60,567 bases of DNA, from positions 22,435 to 83,001 of the forward strand of contig JAAHHJ010000028.1 of assembly GCA_010692425.1 (NCBI GenBank), written 5' to 3'. Below are positions 26,012 through 35,204 of the stretch, piece after piece (positions within the stretch are counted from its first letter, which is position 1; each line of letters opens with the position of its first letter). The notes under the pieces are model-generated. The model had not been told where the DNA came from and made no database searches. It saw only the letters and a program-made list of their open reading frames with translations. Both the position numbers and the translations under genes were made by a program. The stretch is from Symploca sp. SIO3C6. Lineage in GTDB: Bacteria > Cyanobacteriota > Cyanobacteriia > Cyanobacteriales > Coleofasciculaceae.

Positions 26012-26671
26012 TTAAGCTTCTTGCTTCTTACGCTTGAGGGCGGAAGTCGCACCAAGAGCACCGATTGTCAGGAAGCCGAGTAAAGAAGCAGGCTCAGGGA
26101 CAGATTCAGCGTTTTCTGTCTCATTGAAGGTGAAGTTATCCATCGCAAAATGGGTTCCCCAACCATAATCATACCACTTGGCATCAAATCCTCCAAAGGA
26201 GGTAAATTTCAAGCTATCAATTCCCAGAAAGTCAAAGTCAAACCAGGTGGGGGCATCTGTGTTTACAGTAACCGTTTTCGATTCCTGCAATGCACCACCT
26301 GAAAAACCTTGTACTAGGATATTAAGACCAGTATTCCAAGCAGCAGTTAAGTAGGCACCATTGAAGTCAAAGACACTATCACTGTTGACTGTAACTGGAC
26401 GTGCAAACCCATTAAATGCAGTATTGTTCCCTGAGACTGTCCCATTGTCGTAGCCAGTGTTGGGAACGTAACTGCCGTTAATTACGTAGAAATTTGTCCA
26501 ATCGAATCCACCGTAACCGTCAGGGATCAACTGAGAACGGCTAGCAGTAATGTCGTCAAACGTCAAAACTGTTGCTTCCGCTGCTCCTCCTACTCCCAGG
26601 GCGATACATGCTGCTCCAACAGCAACCATTGAAGATCTTTTCAAGAAGTTTGTCATAGACATCAAATTCAT
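26012..26671 (-). CDS. PEP-CTERM sorted surface protein
   Basis: This 219-aa protein has an N-terminal signal peptide ('MVAVGAACIALGVGGAAEA') and a beta-rich body. The C-terminus is a textbook PEP-CTERM signal: 'VPEPASLLGFL', a hydrophobic helix, then 'LKRKKQEA'. Such proteins are cut and sorted by an exosortase and are linked to exopolysaccharide; no exosortase gene is in this window. The body ('FDDITA', 'DNFTF') suggests a small jelly-roll, but the ligand is unknown. There are in-frame ATGs at 26671, 26662 and 26656; GGAG upstream suits the second best, so the start is uncertain by a few residues. Confidence 0.85.
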   Translation of the reverse strand: MNLMSMTNFLKRSSMVAVGAACIALGVGGAAEATVLTFDDITASRSQLIPDGYGGFDWTNFYVINGSYVPNTGYDNGTVSGNNTAFNGFARPVTVNSDSVFDFNGAYLTAAWNTGLNILVQGFSGGALQESKTVTVNTDAPTWFDFDFLGIDSLKFTSFGGFDAKWYDYGWGTHFAMDNFTFNETENAESVPEPASLLGFLTIGALGATSALKRKKQEA

Positions 26672-27234
26672 TGCTCCAAAAATCTAAATGTCGGCAGTTG
26701 TGCTACTCAGCAGACAAATCACAGTCATTGGTAGAAGCAATAAGCTTTTTTATTTATCAAAAAAGACTATTTGTTGCGATTGATTTCTGGGTGAGTAATA
26801 CTTTGGTCAAAATTTCACTGCAAACCTCAGTTCGAGGCATGGTAGTTGCTTGCGAGTCATTTTCATCTTGACATCTACAATCTTAAATTGAAAAAAACTC
26901 TTGAAAAGGACTTTATAGAAGCTTATTATTAACAACTGATTATTTGAAGTTGCATTGAATAAATATTGGTCAAAGATTAATTAATGAGAAGTTTGAGGGG
27001 CTATTGAACTAGATTAGTTCTCCAAAGGTTACAACTAATTCTTAAAGAAGAATAATCATTTGCTGCCAGATAAACAGTACTAAATTACTATTTGCTAAGC
27101 AATTTTAGCTCCAAGATATTTCGTGGAAAATACGTGGGAAATAAAAAACGAAGCCGAGAGACTTCGCCTTATCAGGTACTTTCACTAGTAATACCAATTT
27201 TATAAATTACTGTTATGCATCTATCCCCGCGTCT
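26672..27234. other. Gene-free stretch between PEP-CTERM and GT-C genes
   Basis: No gene is supported. It holds the promoter region of the PEP-CTERM gene and, at 27148-27167, the terminator of the leftward glycosyltransferase set. A short copy of the CCCCGCGTCTTTAA motif (about 27223-27238) runs into the GT-C stop codon. Confidence 0.55.
27141..27167 (-). terminator. Rho-independent terminator after the GT-C gene
   Basis: On the complementary strand the transcript has an 8-bp stem (GCGAAGTC with GGCTTCGT, two G-U pairs), loop TCTC, and then a run of T's. It lies about 70 bp past the GT-C stop codon and fits the end of the leftward GT2, TVP38, GT-C unit. Confidence 0.75.
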
Positions 27235-29211
27235 TTAACGCTTGGTCAATACAGTTATATAATCTGACGCTGTTGACCATTCTTGTACATAAGTACCACT
27301 AGGAAGTACAAGTTCTATATTTTGTTCTTCTTTGAGCTTTTTATCTTTAACAGAAATAATAGCACAAGGAACAAATTTATTATGGGGATAGTGGTTAGAT
27401 TTTTTATTGGAGATATTCTGAGGATTAATATGTTCCAGCTTAATTAGTTTGTTTTTTTGTAAAAGTGGCCAAAAAGGATATTCCCAATAGACATTACCTA
27501 CAGTTTCACCAGTTCCTAAAGATAACCCCACATTTGAACATTCTTTCGATAAGACAAAATTAGCTGTTTCTACATAGGGTTGTTTAAGGTGATTTCTATT
27601 AATAAAATATTGCTCAGTTCTGCTAAGATTAAAAATATTAGCTTCTGCGTTAATTGGTCTAAACTTATTATTGAAAACCCACGGCATAGAAGTAAAAATG
27701 AAAACAATAAGAATTGTATTAATAATTAGGTGATTTTTAATTTTCGATAAAACTAGACCCACAAACGCAGAAACTAAAACAAAAATAATCAAGTGGTGGC
27801 GGCTTTGATATGGCTGTATCTTCAAAAGTAAACAGAATATAAAAAATCCAGCAATTATTGACGCCAGATAACTGACAAGATATTTATCATTCCTTAAGTT
27901 TTTCTTAATTAAGCAGTAAGCGATCGCTGCCAAAATCATAAATAAATGAAGCGGATTACCTGCTGTATTTTCATCGAATGAAATTCCCGGAACAGTATAT
28001 GAGCCTGAAGTGATGCGTGGATCATTGAGCTCCACTCCGATTATGCTGTGGATAATGCCTAAGATTTTGGCAACAATACCAGTGATCGGAGTAATAAATT
28101 GTTGAAGTCCCAGGTGTCTAACTATATCAACGTGTAATGATAAGTTCTTCAGAACATTAGATAGAAAAGTGGGAATAGTGAAAACTTCAATTTTATATTC
28201 AAGTGCAAAATTCTTTGGTGTACCAAGCAGGGAACCAAATAAATCCAAATTGCGCAGGTAATGGTTAATATTCAGAGCCATGAATATGGCTGTAATAACT
28301 AAAATTGGTTTCCATATGTTCAAGCGTAGGTGGTTTAGTTTAACAAAACCAAACCAAAGCATAAAAGGAAAGGCAAAGACATAAGCTGATGACTTAGTTA
28401 GAGTTGCTAGCCCTAGACTGGCACCAATAAAAAATAGAGGAATTTGATTATTCTTGGCTTTTACGGCAAGTAAAACGTAATAAGCTAGACAAACCAACCA
28501 AAAAGTAACAACATAATCATTTTGAGTACTTGATCCCTGGAGAATACCCATGGGAATCGTAGCGCAGAAAACAGCAGCAAAAACTTGACCACGCACATCT
28601 GCTTTCAGTTCTTTGGAAATCAGAGATACTCCCATAATACTGCCAACCATGGCAAACCATTGCACCAAATTAGCAAAACGATCACCACCACTGAGCATCT
28701 GCAAATGCATGATCGTAAACTCAGCAAATGGTGGGTGAAATAACTGGGGTAAATTATAGGTTGGGTAATGGGCAAGACTATGGTTTTGAATCCAATGGAC
28801 AACACGGCTCATGTGATAAGTCATTGAATCCCAAGTATTAGGTGGCGCTACCAGAGCAATTAACCCAACAGTGGCAACAATCAAAACCACACCACCCAGT
28901 AAAAGTCCTGGGAATAGTGAAATCTTGTTTTCCTTTAAAATCTTCCAAGGATTTTTTAATCTTACACTGCCTTGGCTTGAGCCTATTAGTTGAGAATAAA
29001 GAATTGCTAAACCAATAGTAAATAATACCCAAACTCCCAATACTGGGAAAAATTTTAATAACTTAAAGAAACTGAAAAACTCAGTAGTTGTCGCTAAAAA
29101 TACACTCCAAACAACAGTAGCTGATAGGATAGAACGACGCCAGCAGTGATTACTGTTCTCAAAGATAATCACTAGTAGTGCTAGCGAAATTAGAGGAATA
29201 ACAACGAGCAT
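27235..29211 (-). CDS. Large multi-pass membrane protein, GT-C glycosyltransferase-like
   Basis: This 658-aa protein has about a dozen predicted membrane helices. The first large loop carries 'NTWDSMTYHMSRVVHW' and 'LFHPPFAEFTIMH', an acidic/His arrangement like that of GT39/ArnT-type GT-C enzymes. The C-terminal ~150 residues form a soluble domain that I cannot name. It is probably a polyprenyl-phosphate-sugar-dependent glycosyltransferase, but the acceptor is unknown. It lies 37 bp downstream of the TVP38-like gene and ends just before the terminator, so it is the last gene of a three-gene unit. 'FVLSKECSNVGLSLGTGETV' near the C-terminus is typical of such proteins in cyanobacteria. Confidence 0.65.
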   Translation of the reverse strand: MLVVIPLISLALLVIIFENSNHCWRRSILSATVVWSVFLATTTEFFSFFKLLKFFPVLGVWVLFTIGLAILYSQLIGSSQGSVRLKNPWKILKENKISLFPGLLLGGVVLIVATVGLIALVAPPNTWDSMTYHMSRVVHWIQNHSLAHYPTYNLPQLFHPPFAEFTIMHLQMLSGGDRFANLVQWFAMVGSIMGVSLISKELKADVRGQVFAAVFCATIPMGILQGSSTQNDYVVTFWLVCLAYYVLLAVKAKNNQIPLFFIGASLGLATLTKSSAYVFAFPFMLWFGFVKLNHLRLNIWKPILVITAIFMALNINHYLRNLDLFGSLLGTPKNFALEYKIEVFTIPTFLSNVLKNLSLHVDIVRHLGLQQFITPITGIVAKILGIIHSIIGVELNDPRITSGSYTVPGISFDENTAGNPLHLFMILAAIAYCLIKKNLRNDKYLVSYLASIIAGFFIFCLLLKIQPYQSRHHLIIFVLVSAFVGLVLSKIKNHLIINTILIVFIFTSMPWVFNNKFRPINAEANIFNLSRTEQYFINRNHLKQPYVETANFVLSKECSNVGLSLGTGETVGNVYWEYPFWPLLQKNKLIKLEHINPQNISNKKSNHYPHNKFVPCAIISVKDKKLKEEQNIELVLPSGTYVQEWSTASDYITVLTKR

Positions 29212-29248
29212 ATTTACCCCAAAAAATGTTTAGTAATTTAAAGTAAGA

Positions 29249-29944
29249 CTATTCCATATCTTGGCGCTGTTTTTGTTTCTCATGATCTTCGAGAGCTTTC
29301 TGAGGAGATTGACGGTGACGCCGATACCAAGTGGCACCTCCAACTAACATCCCTGTCAAAGCAAAAGCAGACAATAAAGGGATAAGATTATCTTTGTCAA
29401 AGCCTCGGACACCAGCTCCCATCAATACAAAGGGGAAGATCCCAGGAACTGTACCGAGAATAGTACCTAGAAGATAATCTCTAAAGCGAATTGAAGTCAA
29501 ACCAGCAGTGAAATTAACTAACCCATAAGGTATTATCGGCAACAGTCGGATGGCACACATATAGAACAAACCCCCCTGGCGCATCTCGGCATCCATTGCT
29601 TCCCAGCGCCCAGCAAACTTTTTTGCTACAAAATCTCGTCCCACCGTGCGCGTAAAAGCAAAAGCTACCACTGCTGCAATTACAGCGGCAACAGCCGTCC
29701 AAACAGTGCCCAACCAAGGGCCAAAAATTGCACCACCGCTTAGGTTGAGTGGTGTTGAAGGCAATATTAGTAATGTTCCTAGAGTATAGAGAGCAACATA
29801 AATAATTGGTGCCCAGATGCCCGCCTGATCTAACCAATTTTGCAACTGTTTTTCATCGATGCCTCCTAGTAGGTAAAACCCCACACCCGTAGCTATAATG
29901 CAGAAGACTAGAAGTAAAAAAATACCACTTTTAAAATTCAACAT
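29249..29944 (-). CDS. TVP38/TMEM64 (DedA superfamily) membrane protein
   Basis: This protein of about 231 aa has five or six membrane helices. The family signature is clear: 'GTLLILPSTPLNLSGGAIFG', 'FAFTRTVGRDFVAKKF', 'AIRLLPIIPYGLVNFTAGLT' and 'GTVPGIFPFVLMGAG'. DedA-superfamily members include flippases that recycle polyprenyl-phosphate lipid carriers. That would suit its place between a polyprenyl-sugar synthase-like GT2 and a GT-C enzyme; this link is inference. I chose the ATG at 29942-29944, which has GGAG about 10 bases upstream; an ATG at 29974 lies upstream of that ribosome-binding site. Confidence 0.85.
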   Translation of the reverse strand: MLNFKSGIFLLLVFCIIATGVGFYLLGGIDEKQLQNWLDQAGIWAPIIYVALYTLGTLLILPSTPLNLSGGAIFGPWLGTVWTAVAAVIAAVVAFAFTRTVGRDFVAKKFAGRWEAMDAEMRQGGLFYMCAIRLLPIIPYGLVNFTAGLTSIRFRDYLLGTILGTVPGIFPFVLMGAGVRGFDKDNLIPLLSAFALTGMLVGGATWYRRHRQSPQKALEDHEKQKQRQDME

Positions 29945-30226
29945 TAAGTAGAACTCCTGGGCTCTTAAGTACATTTTTTAGCACAATTATACAAGGTAAA
30001 ATAAGTGTAAAGATTATAGATTTATTGATGGATAAAATTGCTTTATTCAGAACATCGATTTTTAGTAAAGATAGGTATTATTTAGTCTCCCTTACTTTGT
30101 CTTTATAACGAACTGTGAATAGACGATTTGAGCTGGCATGGTAAACTTCAGATGAATTATCAAGATATAGTCTAATTGGTCAGAACAGATAACTCTTGAT
30201 TAAGAAACTGCCTAAAATATTTGCTC

Positions 30227-31216
30227 TTACTTGAAATTTCTATAAAACTCCTTATCCATTTCTGATTTTTCGCTAAAACCATAGGATTCTCGCACAAAAT
30301 ACAGTGGTCGCTCCTTGACTTCTTCGTAAACACGACCCAGATATTCTCCAATAATACCCAGCGTTAACAGCTGAATACCCCCTAAAAACAGTACAGCAAC
30401 CATCAAGGAAGCATAACCAGGTACATCTATGCCAAATATCAAAGTCCGAATGATTAAAAAGCTGGCATAAAGCAATGAAATCAGGGATATAATTAGACCA
30501 ATATAGCTCCATACTTTTAGGGGAAGAAAGCTAAATGAGGTAATTCCATCAAGGGCAAAATTCCAGAGTTTCCAGTAGTTAAAAGTAGTCTGACCTTTAA
30601 AACGAGGTTCACGATCAAAGAGTATGGATGTTTGCTTAAAACCGACCCAAGTAAATAGTCCTTTCATAAACCGCGTTCGCTCTGGCATTTGCTTGATCGC
30701 TTCTACTACACGCCTGTCTAGTAAACGAAAGTCCCCAGTGTTTCTGGGGATAGGCACACGAGTCATTTTGCCAATGGTTCGGTAGAAAACATCAGCTGTC
30801 AAGCGCTTGAACCAACTTTCTCCCTGACGCGATCGCCTAGTTGCGTAGACTACATCATAACCTTCGCGCCATTTAGCAAGCATTTGCTCAATTAATTCTG
30901 GGGGATCTTGGAGATCCGCATCGATAGGGACAACTGCAGCACCAGTAGCAAAGTCAATAGCAGCAGTAAGAGCAATTTCTTTACCAAAATTACGGGATAA
31001 ATTGATTGCTTTAATCGCTGGATTACGATTATGATGCCTGATTAAACAGGTAAAGGTATCATCTTTAGAGCCATCATTGACACAAACAATTTCATAAGTA
31101 GTGTTTAGACGCTCTAATACTGATTCGAGTCGCTCAAATAAATGGTCAATATTAGGCTCTTCATTATAAAGAGGGACTACCACAGAAAGTTCTACAGAGT
31201 TTATCGTAATATTCAT
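30227..31216 (-). CDS. GT2 glycosyltransferase, GtrB/DPM1-like with two C-terminal TM helices
   Basis: This 329-aa protein has an N-terminal GT2 catalytic domain. Visible motifs are 'SVVVPLYNEEPNI', 'VCVNDGSKDDT', 'PIDADLQDPPELI' (the DxD-like metal site) and 'NTGDFRLLDRRVV'. Two C-terminal membrane helices follow ('YIGLIISLISLLYASFLII', 'LMVAVLFLGGIQLLTLGIIGEYLGRVYEEVK'), a layout typical of polyprenyl-phosphate glucosyl/mannosyltransferases. It should load a sugar onto undecaprenyl phosphate at the cytoplasmic face. It is the first gene of a leftward set with TVP38 and GT-C genes, which could flip and then use the product. It is complete, with a normal start ATG. Confidence 0.9.
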   Translation of the reverse strand: MNITINSVELSVVVPLYNEEPNIDHLFERLESVLERLNTTYEIVCVNDGSKDDTFTCLIRHHNRNPAIKAINLSRNFGKEIALTAAIDFATGAAVVPIDADLQDPPELIEQMLAKWREGYDVVYATRRSRQGESWFKRLTADVFYRTIGKMTRVPIPRNTGDFRLLDRRVVEAIKQMPERTRFMKGLFTWVGFKQTSILFDREPRFKGQTTFNYWKLWNFALDGITSFSFLPLKVWSYIGLIISLISLLYASFLIIRTLIFGIDVPGYASLMVAVLFLGGIQLLTLGIIGEYLGRVYEEVKERPLYFVRESYGFSEKSEMDKEFYRNFK

Positions 31217-31402
31217 AGTAAATATATAAATAGTGTTATGATGTTGATATAATAGCTTTATCGACTACTCTCATTTACTACTAAAGAATAGTAATTGAAG
31301 CCTAAAAAAAGATTCACTAATATCATTTACATGATTATTGTGACTATTGAGATCAGGATAATAGCAGTTTTTAACTAATAAGTTTTATTCATATAATTCA
31401 GC

Positions 31403-31432
31403 AAAAAGCCCAGCTTAACACAAACGCTGGGC
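31403..31432 (-). terminator. Rho-independent terminator on the minus strand
   Basis: On the complementary strand a perfect 7-bp stem (GCCCAGC/GCTGGGC) with an 11-base loop is followed by TTTTT. It is oriented to end transcripts coming from the RTX gene and protects the GT2 promoter region from read-through. Confidence 0.7.
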
Positions 31433-31573
31433 AATAGTCAAGTAGTTTTTCGAAATCTAACTATTCGCAATAGTCTTTTTCAGATAGAGATTTTAAAATT
31501 ATTTTTTACTGACGATTAGAAACTCTTCTAACTCAACTAAATCAACGATAAATTTTTACTCTGATGATAATTT

Positions 31574-31690
31574 TATCGAAATTAATATGGGTCAAATACC
31601 CCACCATCACTTGCGGTGCATAAAATGGGATGGGGTCAAATCCCCATCCCATTTGTCTGGTGCGTCTGGTGTGTCCCCGCGTCTTTAACA
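31574..31690. repeat. 117-bp repeated element with internal palindrome, copy 1
   Basis: This stretch is about 80 percent identical to 42057-42180. Shared blocks are TATCGAAAT.AATATGGGTC, AAATACCCCACC.TCACTTGC and TGTCCCCGCGTCTTTAA. It contains a perfect hairpin GGGATGGGG/CCCCATCCC. It looks like a dispersed, non-coding structured element or IS end. Confidence 0.65.
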
Positions 31691-31775
31691 AGTGATTAAG
31701 AGACAAAACTATAGGGTTTCTCAAATTTATGAAGTACACTCTCTTGGCTTTAGAGCAGGCCAGGCTTACCTTTTT

Positions 31776-31830
31776 CAAACCCTCTCCTAAAAGGAGAGGG
31801 TTTGCATATCTCCCCTGAAGGGGAGATATG
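31776..31830. repeat. Two adjacent perfect hairpins
   Basis: The first has 13-bp arms (CAAACCCTCTCCT, 31776-31788, and its complement, 31792-31804) and a 3-base loop. The second follows without a gap, with 12-bp arms (CATATCTCCCCT, 31805-31816, and its complement, 31819-31830) and a 2-base loop. Neither is followed by a T-run in either direction. Confidence 0.8.
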
Positions 31831-31873
31831 ACCTATGAACTGATGAACTCATGAGAACTAGCCACAAGCATAT

Positions 31874-34066
31874 TTACGCCCAACCTGGTGCTTTAATGCT
31901 AAGTACCGTTTCCAAATCTGGCGTCATTTCAATTGTTTGCTCGAATGGTGATCTCACGCTAGGATCAACTTGTTCCATGCGACTTCCATCTTCAGCTCTG
32001 CGAGGTCCAAAAGCTGATAAAGCCTTCAAAACAACGTTACCTTTGTCGTTTACGGACATGCTATTGATCGTCAGCGTATTACTCTTGCCATTAAGGAGTA
32101 CTGCTGATAAATAAGCCGCGTCAACCATTTCACCCGTTGCTGGGTCAAGTCTGGCAATAACAGAGACTTTAGCACCGCCTCCTTGCCCATAGCTTCTCAG
32201 CCAGCGTTGCTCAGCATCTGAACTAGCACGCCGGAAATCTTCGCTGGGGCTACCTTGAGTGCCATCTACGGTAAATGCAGCATAGAGGTTGCTACCACTC
32301 CAAAACACGCCATACCCTTTACTATCAGCACCAGTTCTCTCATAGTCTGTTCGCACCCAGTTATTATCAGGGTTGGTGCTATCAAAACTAGCAATGATTG
32401 GATTTTGATTGTTGCTCGATACCTGCTGTGTACCGATGTAGATAGTTTGGTTGCCAATGGTAATACTAGGGGCACCTGTGGCTGCGATCGCAGCCTCGCT
32501 ATCTGAGGGTTTAAACTTAGCATCTCCACTTCCTATTGCCAAATCAGTGGGAATCTCTTCAGGTTCTGGCTCAGGTTCCGGCTCGGGCTCTGGTTCTGGC
32601 TCGGGCTCTGGTTCTGGTTCCGGCTCGGGCTCTGGTTCTGGTTCCGGCTCGGGCTCGGGCTCAGGTTCCGGCTCGGGCTCTGGTTCTGGCTCAGGTTCTG
32701 GCTCGGGCTCTGGTTCTGGTTCTGGAGCTGGTTCAGGTTCTGGTTCAGGTTCTGGCTCAGGTTCTGGCTCAGGTTCAGGAGCTGGTTCAGGAGCTGGAGC
32801 TGGCTCAGGTTCTGGTTCAGGTTCTGGCTCGGGCTCAGGTTCAGGCTCGGGCTCAGGTTCTGGAGCAGGTTCCGGCTCAGGTTCTGGAGCTGGCTCAGGT
32901 TCAGGAGCTGGTTCCGGCTCAGGTTCCGGCTCAGGTTCAGGAGCTGGTTCCGGCTCAGGTTCTGGAGCTGGCTCAGGTTCTGGAGCTGGTTCCGGCTCAG
33001 GTTCCGGCTCAGGTTCAGGAGCTGGCTCAGGTTCTGGCTCAGGTTCAGGAGCTGGTTCCGGCTCAGGTTCCGGCTCAGGTTCTGGCTCGGGCTCAGGTTC
33101 TGGCTCGGGCTCAGGTTCAGGAGCTGGCTCAGGTTCAGGAGCTGGCTCAGGTTCTGGCTCAGGTTCAGGAGCTGGCTCAGGTTCAGGAGCTGGCTCAGGT
33201 TCAGGAGCTGGTTCCGGCTCGGGCTCTGGTTCTGGCTCGGGCTCTGGTTCCGGCTTAGGTTCCGGCTCAGGTTCCGGCTCAGGTTCAGGAGCTGGCTCGG
33301 GCTCTGGAGTCTCATCTACAGGTGGTTCAGAACTACCTTCTCCGTCTTGAGATCCTGGATCAGACTCAGTAGGAGTGAATTCTACAAAATCTTTACTACC
33401 AAGCTCGCTACTGTCAACTCCTGTTAGGATGGCTAGGTTTTCTCCTGTGGCACTGTCTTGAATAATTGTATTGCCAGCTTGCTCACCTGTGCCTTCAAGG
33501 ATATTCAGTTGTTCAAATTTTAAACCGGCTGCTAGACCAATACTATCTTGACCTACTCGGAAGTCGAGGATACTATCGGTACCTTGGCCAACGCCTACTA
33601 CAAAGGTATCTTCACCTTGTCCACGGGATTTTCTACCAGATGTATCTCCAACTAAAACGTCATTACCAAGACCACCTACTAATGTATCGTTACCTTGATC
33701 TCCCCAGATCGTGTCATCGCCAGTTTCACCAAAAAGGAGATCGTTGCCACCCTTACCTCCGATTTTGTCATTTCCATCACCACCAAAGATGATGTCATTT
33801 CCACCTTTGGAACCACCGGAAGAGCGCTTGTTGAGGTCTCCTCTTAGTACATCATGACCACCAAGGCCGCGAATGAGATCGTCACCTAAACCTCCTGCAA
33901 TGAGATTGTCGCCTTCATCGCCAAGGAGATATTCGTCGCTAGCGCCACCTACTAAAGGGCGATTTCCTGTGACACTAAGGATATCTTCAGGAACTGCAAG
34001 ACTAGCGTTCTCTATTGATTCTAGAGAAAAGTCTTGAAACGTATTATCTTGAGGAGTCGATGACAT
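31874..34066 (-). CDS. RTX-type calcium-binding protein with long Glu-Pro tract
   Basis: This 730-aa protein has an RTX nonapeptide-repeat domain at about residues 38-150 ('[20 protein letters not shown]', '[11 protein letters not shown]') and a capping region ('[17 protein letters not shown]'). An almost unbroken Glu-Pro/Ala-Pro tract of about 250 residues covers about 255-505. The C-terminal domain (about 507-730; '[21 protein letters not shown]') is unnamed. There is no N-terminal signal peptide, as expected for type I secretion. The EP tract would form a stiff, highly acidic rod, so this looks like a Ca-dependent surface or spacer protein. The C-terminal domain recurs, as far as I recall, in cyanobacterial haemolysin-type proteins. 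Confidence 0.85.
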   Translation of the reverse strand: MSSTPQDNTFQDFSLESIENASLAVPEDILSVTGNRPLVGGASDEYLLGDEGDNLIAGGLGDDLIRGLGGHDVLRGDLNKRSSGGSKGGNDIIFGGDGNDKIGGKGGNDLLFGETGDDTIWGDQGNDTLVGGLGNDVLVGDTSGRKSRGQGEDTFVVGVGQGTDSILDFRVGQDSIGLAAGLKFEQLNILEGTGEQAGNTIIQDSATGENLAILTGVDSSELGSKDFVEFTPTESDPGSQDGEGSSEPPVDETPEPEPAPEPEPEPEPEPKPEPEPEPEPEPEPEPAPEPEPAPEPEPAPEPEPEPEPAPEPEPAPEPEPEPEPEPEPEPEPEPEPEPAPEPEPEPEPAPEPEPEPEPEPAPEPEPAPEPEPEPAPEPEPEPEPEPAPEPEPAPEPEPEPAPEPEPEPEPEPEPEPEPEPEPAPAPEPAPEPEPEPEPEPEPEPEPAPEPEPEPEPEPEPEPEPEPEPEPEPEPEPEPEPEPEPEPEPEPEPEPEPEPEPEPEEIPTDLAIGSGDAKFKPSDSEAAIAATGAPSITIGNQTIYIGTQQVSSNNQNPIIASFDSTNPDNNWVRTDYERTGADSKGYGVFWSGSNLYAAFTVDGTQGSPSEDFRRASSDAEQRWLRSYGQGGGAKVSVIARLDPATGEMVDAAYLSAVLLNGKSNTLTINSMSVNDKGNVVLKALSAFGPRRAEDGSRMEQVDPSVRSPFEQTIEMTPDLETVLSIKAPGWA
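32553..33310 (-). repeat. 6-bp based minisatellite encoding the Glu-Pro/Ala-Pro tract
   Basis: About 760 bp of GGCTCAGGTTC/GGCTCGGGCTC-type hexamers with GGAGCT variants. Synonymous third-base changes are common while Glu/Ala-Pro coding is kept. All other frames stay open as an artefact of the repeat. Confidence 0.9.
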
Positions 34067-35204
34067 ACTTTATGCCGATTGTGTGGTTTTCAAACTATCA
34101 GGATGATTTGGTAAATGCACATCCTTGAGCAATCTTCAATAAGATGAAAACACCTAAGTTGATAACTAAAAATTACACTTAAAAACGTAATTTTGATAGC
34201 TGAAGCTAATCTAGATATAGAATATAGACTGCTTTACCAAGAGCATTTTCTTCTAATTGATTGTTAGTTATGAGTAATTGATTACTCTCTAGTCGCAGCT
34301 AATAATTTATTGCTTTCAGATGATAAAAATGGTAGATAAACTCAAGGTAATGAGTTCTAGTTGTTATGCATTCCTGGTAATTGACGGAGCAAAAATCTGA
34401 AAGTGTCCCATAGTTTTAACACTATTTTTTGTCGTTCAAGCACTCTGCAGATCCCATCTATATGTCAATTATAACTATTGAATGCTCCCCTATCAATACT
34501 TATCTTAATACGAAGGTTGTATGAACTTAATCTGACCAAAGATAGAGATTGTCTTGCCAATTTTCATAAACAGAACTCGTGACTTATCAAGTTTCAACGG
34601 AAGCATGTTAGTTTGGCAAATACCAGACTCATTAGCTTTGATTAAACATAGTGACAACCAACATTTAGTTAGGCGCTGGATTTTGTTATTAAAACTAACT
34701 TGCAACGGTGTTATAATCCCAGTTTTAAATAACTGCTTGGATAATTATTATTTTTGGGTAATTATTATCTATATAGCAATTCTCTTTCTTGGTGAGATAC
34801 ACTTCATTTTCTTACCTGTTAAGAGTTCCCTAAAGCACAAGGATTGTACTTCATCAATTTGAGAAAAGCTACATTTTTGAGACTGCTTGATAAATCTCTT
34901 GACTTGATCTAGTTAAATGAATTATAATTTCATGAATAATATGTCATTGTTATCTTATTTTTAGAAATTTGAACTTGTAAACATGCTAATCTAAGTCCAC
35001 ACAGGCAGACTTAGTTAAAAAGAATATATCAAAGCAGTTTTCATCTGAATAAAGTACATCTCAATACCAGCATCTGTTTAAGAAAAGTATCCTGAAAACC
35101 AGTTGTACTTCATCCTCTTGTCATTCACAATTAGCGGTCAACACATACTTCTTACAAAGCCTAGCCTGTGAAATCCGGAAGTTTTTAGCCTAAATACCAT
35201 CAAT
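34067..35204. other. Long gene-poor region upstream of the RTX gene
   Basis: This AT-rich stretch of about 1.1 kb holds the RTX promoter region. A weak open frame at 34554-34862 (+) encodes hydrophobic runs ('YYFWVIIIYIAILFLG') but has no ribosome-binding site and no recognisable family, so I do not call it a gene. Nothing else stands out. Confidence 0.5.

Larger units (their letters stand above)
31217..31873. other. Repeat-rich gene-free stretch
   Basis: No real gene is seen. It contains a terminator-like hairpin (31408-31432), a 117-bp repeated element (31574-31690) and two adjacent perfect hairpins (31776-31804 and 31805-31830). It separates the GT2 gene from the RTX gene, both leftward. 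Confidence 0.6.

Noticed and set aside
31542-31778. Minus-strand open frame of 78 codons over the 117-bp repeat
   Set aside because: The second copy of the repeat does not keep the frame, so it is unlikely to be coding.
32451-33350. Long plus-strand open frame rich in Ser-Gly, and other open frames opposite the RTX gene
   Set aside because: They are shadows of the hexamer repeat that encodes the Glu-Pro tract; the RTX frame has family domains on both sides of the tract.
34554-34862. Plus-strand open frame of 102 codons with hydrophobic runs
   Set aside because: No ribosome-binding site, no recognisable family, AT-rich intergenic composition.
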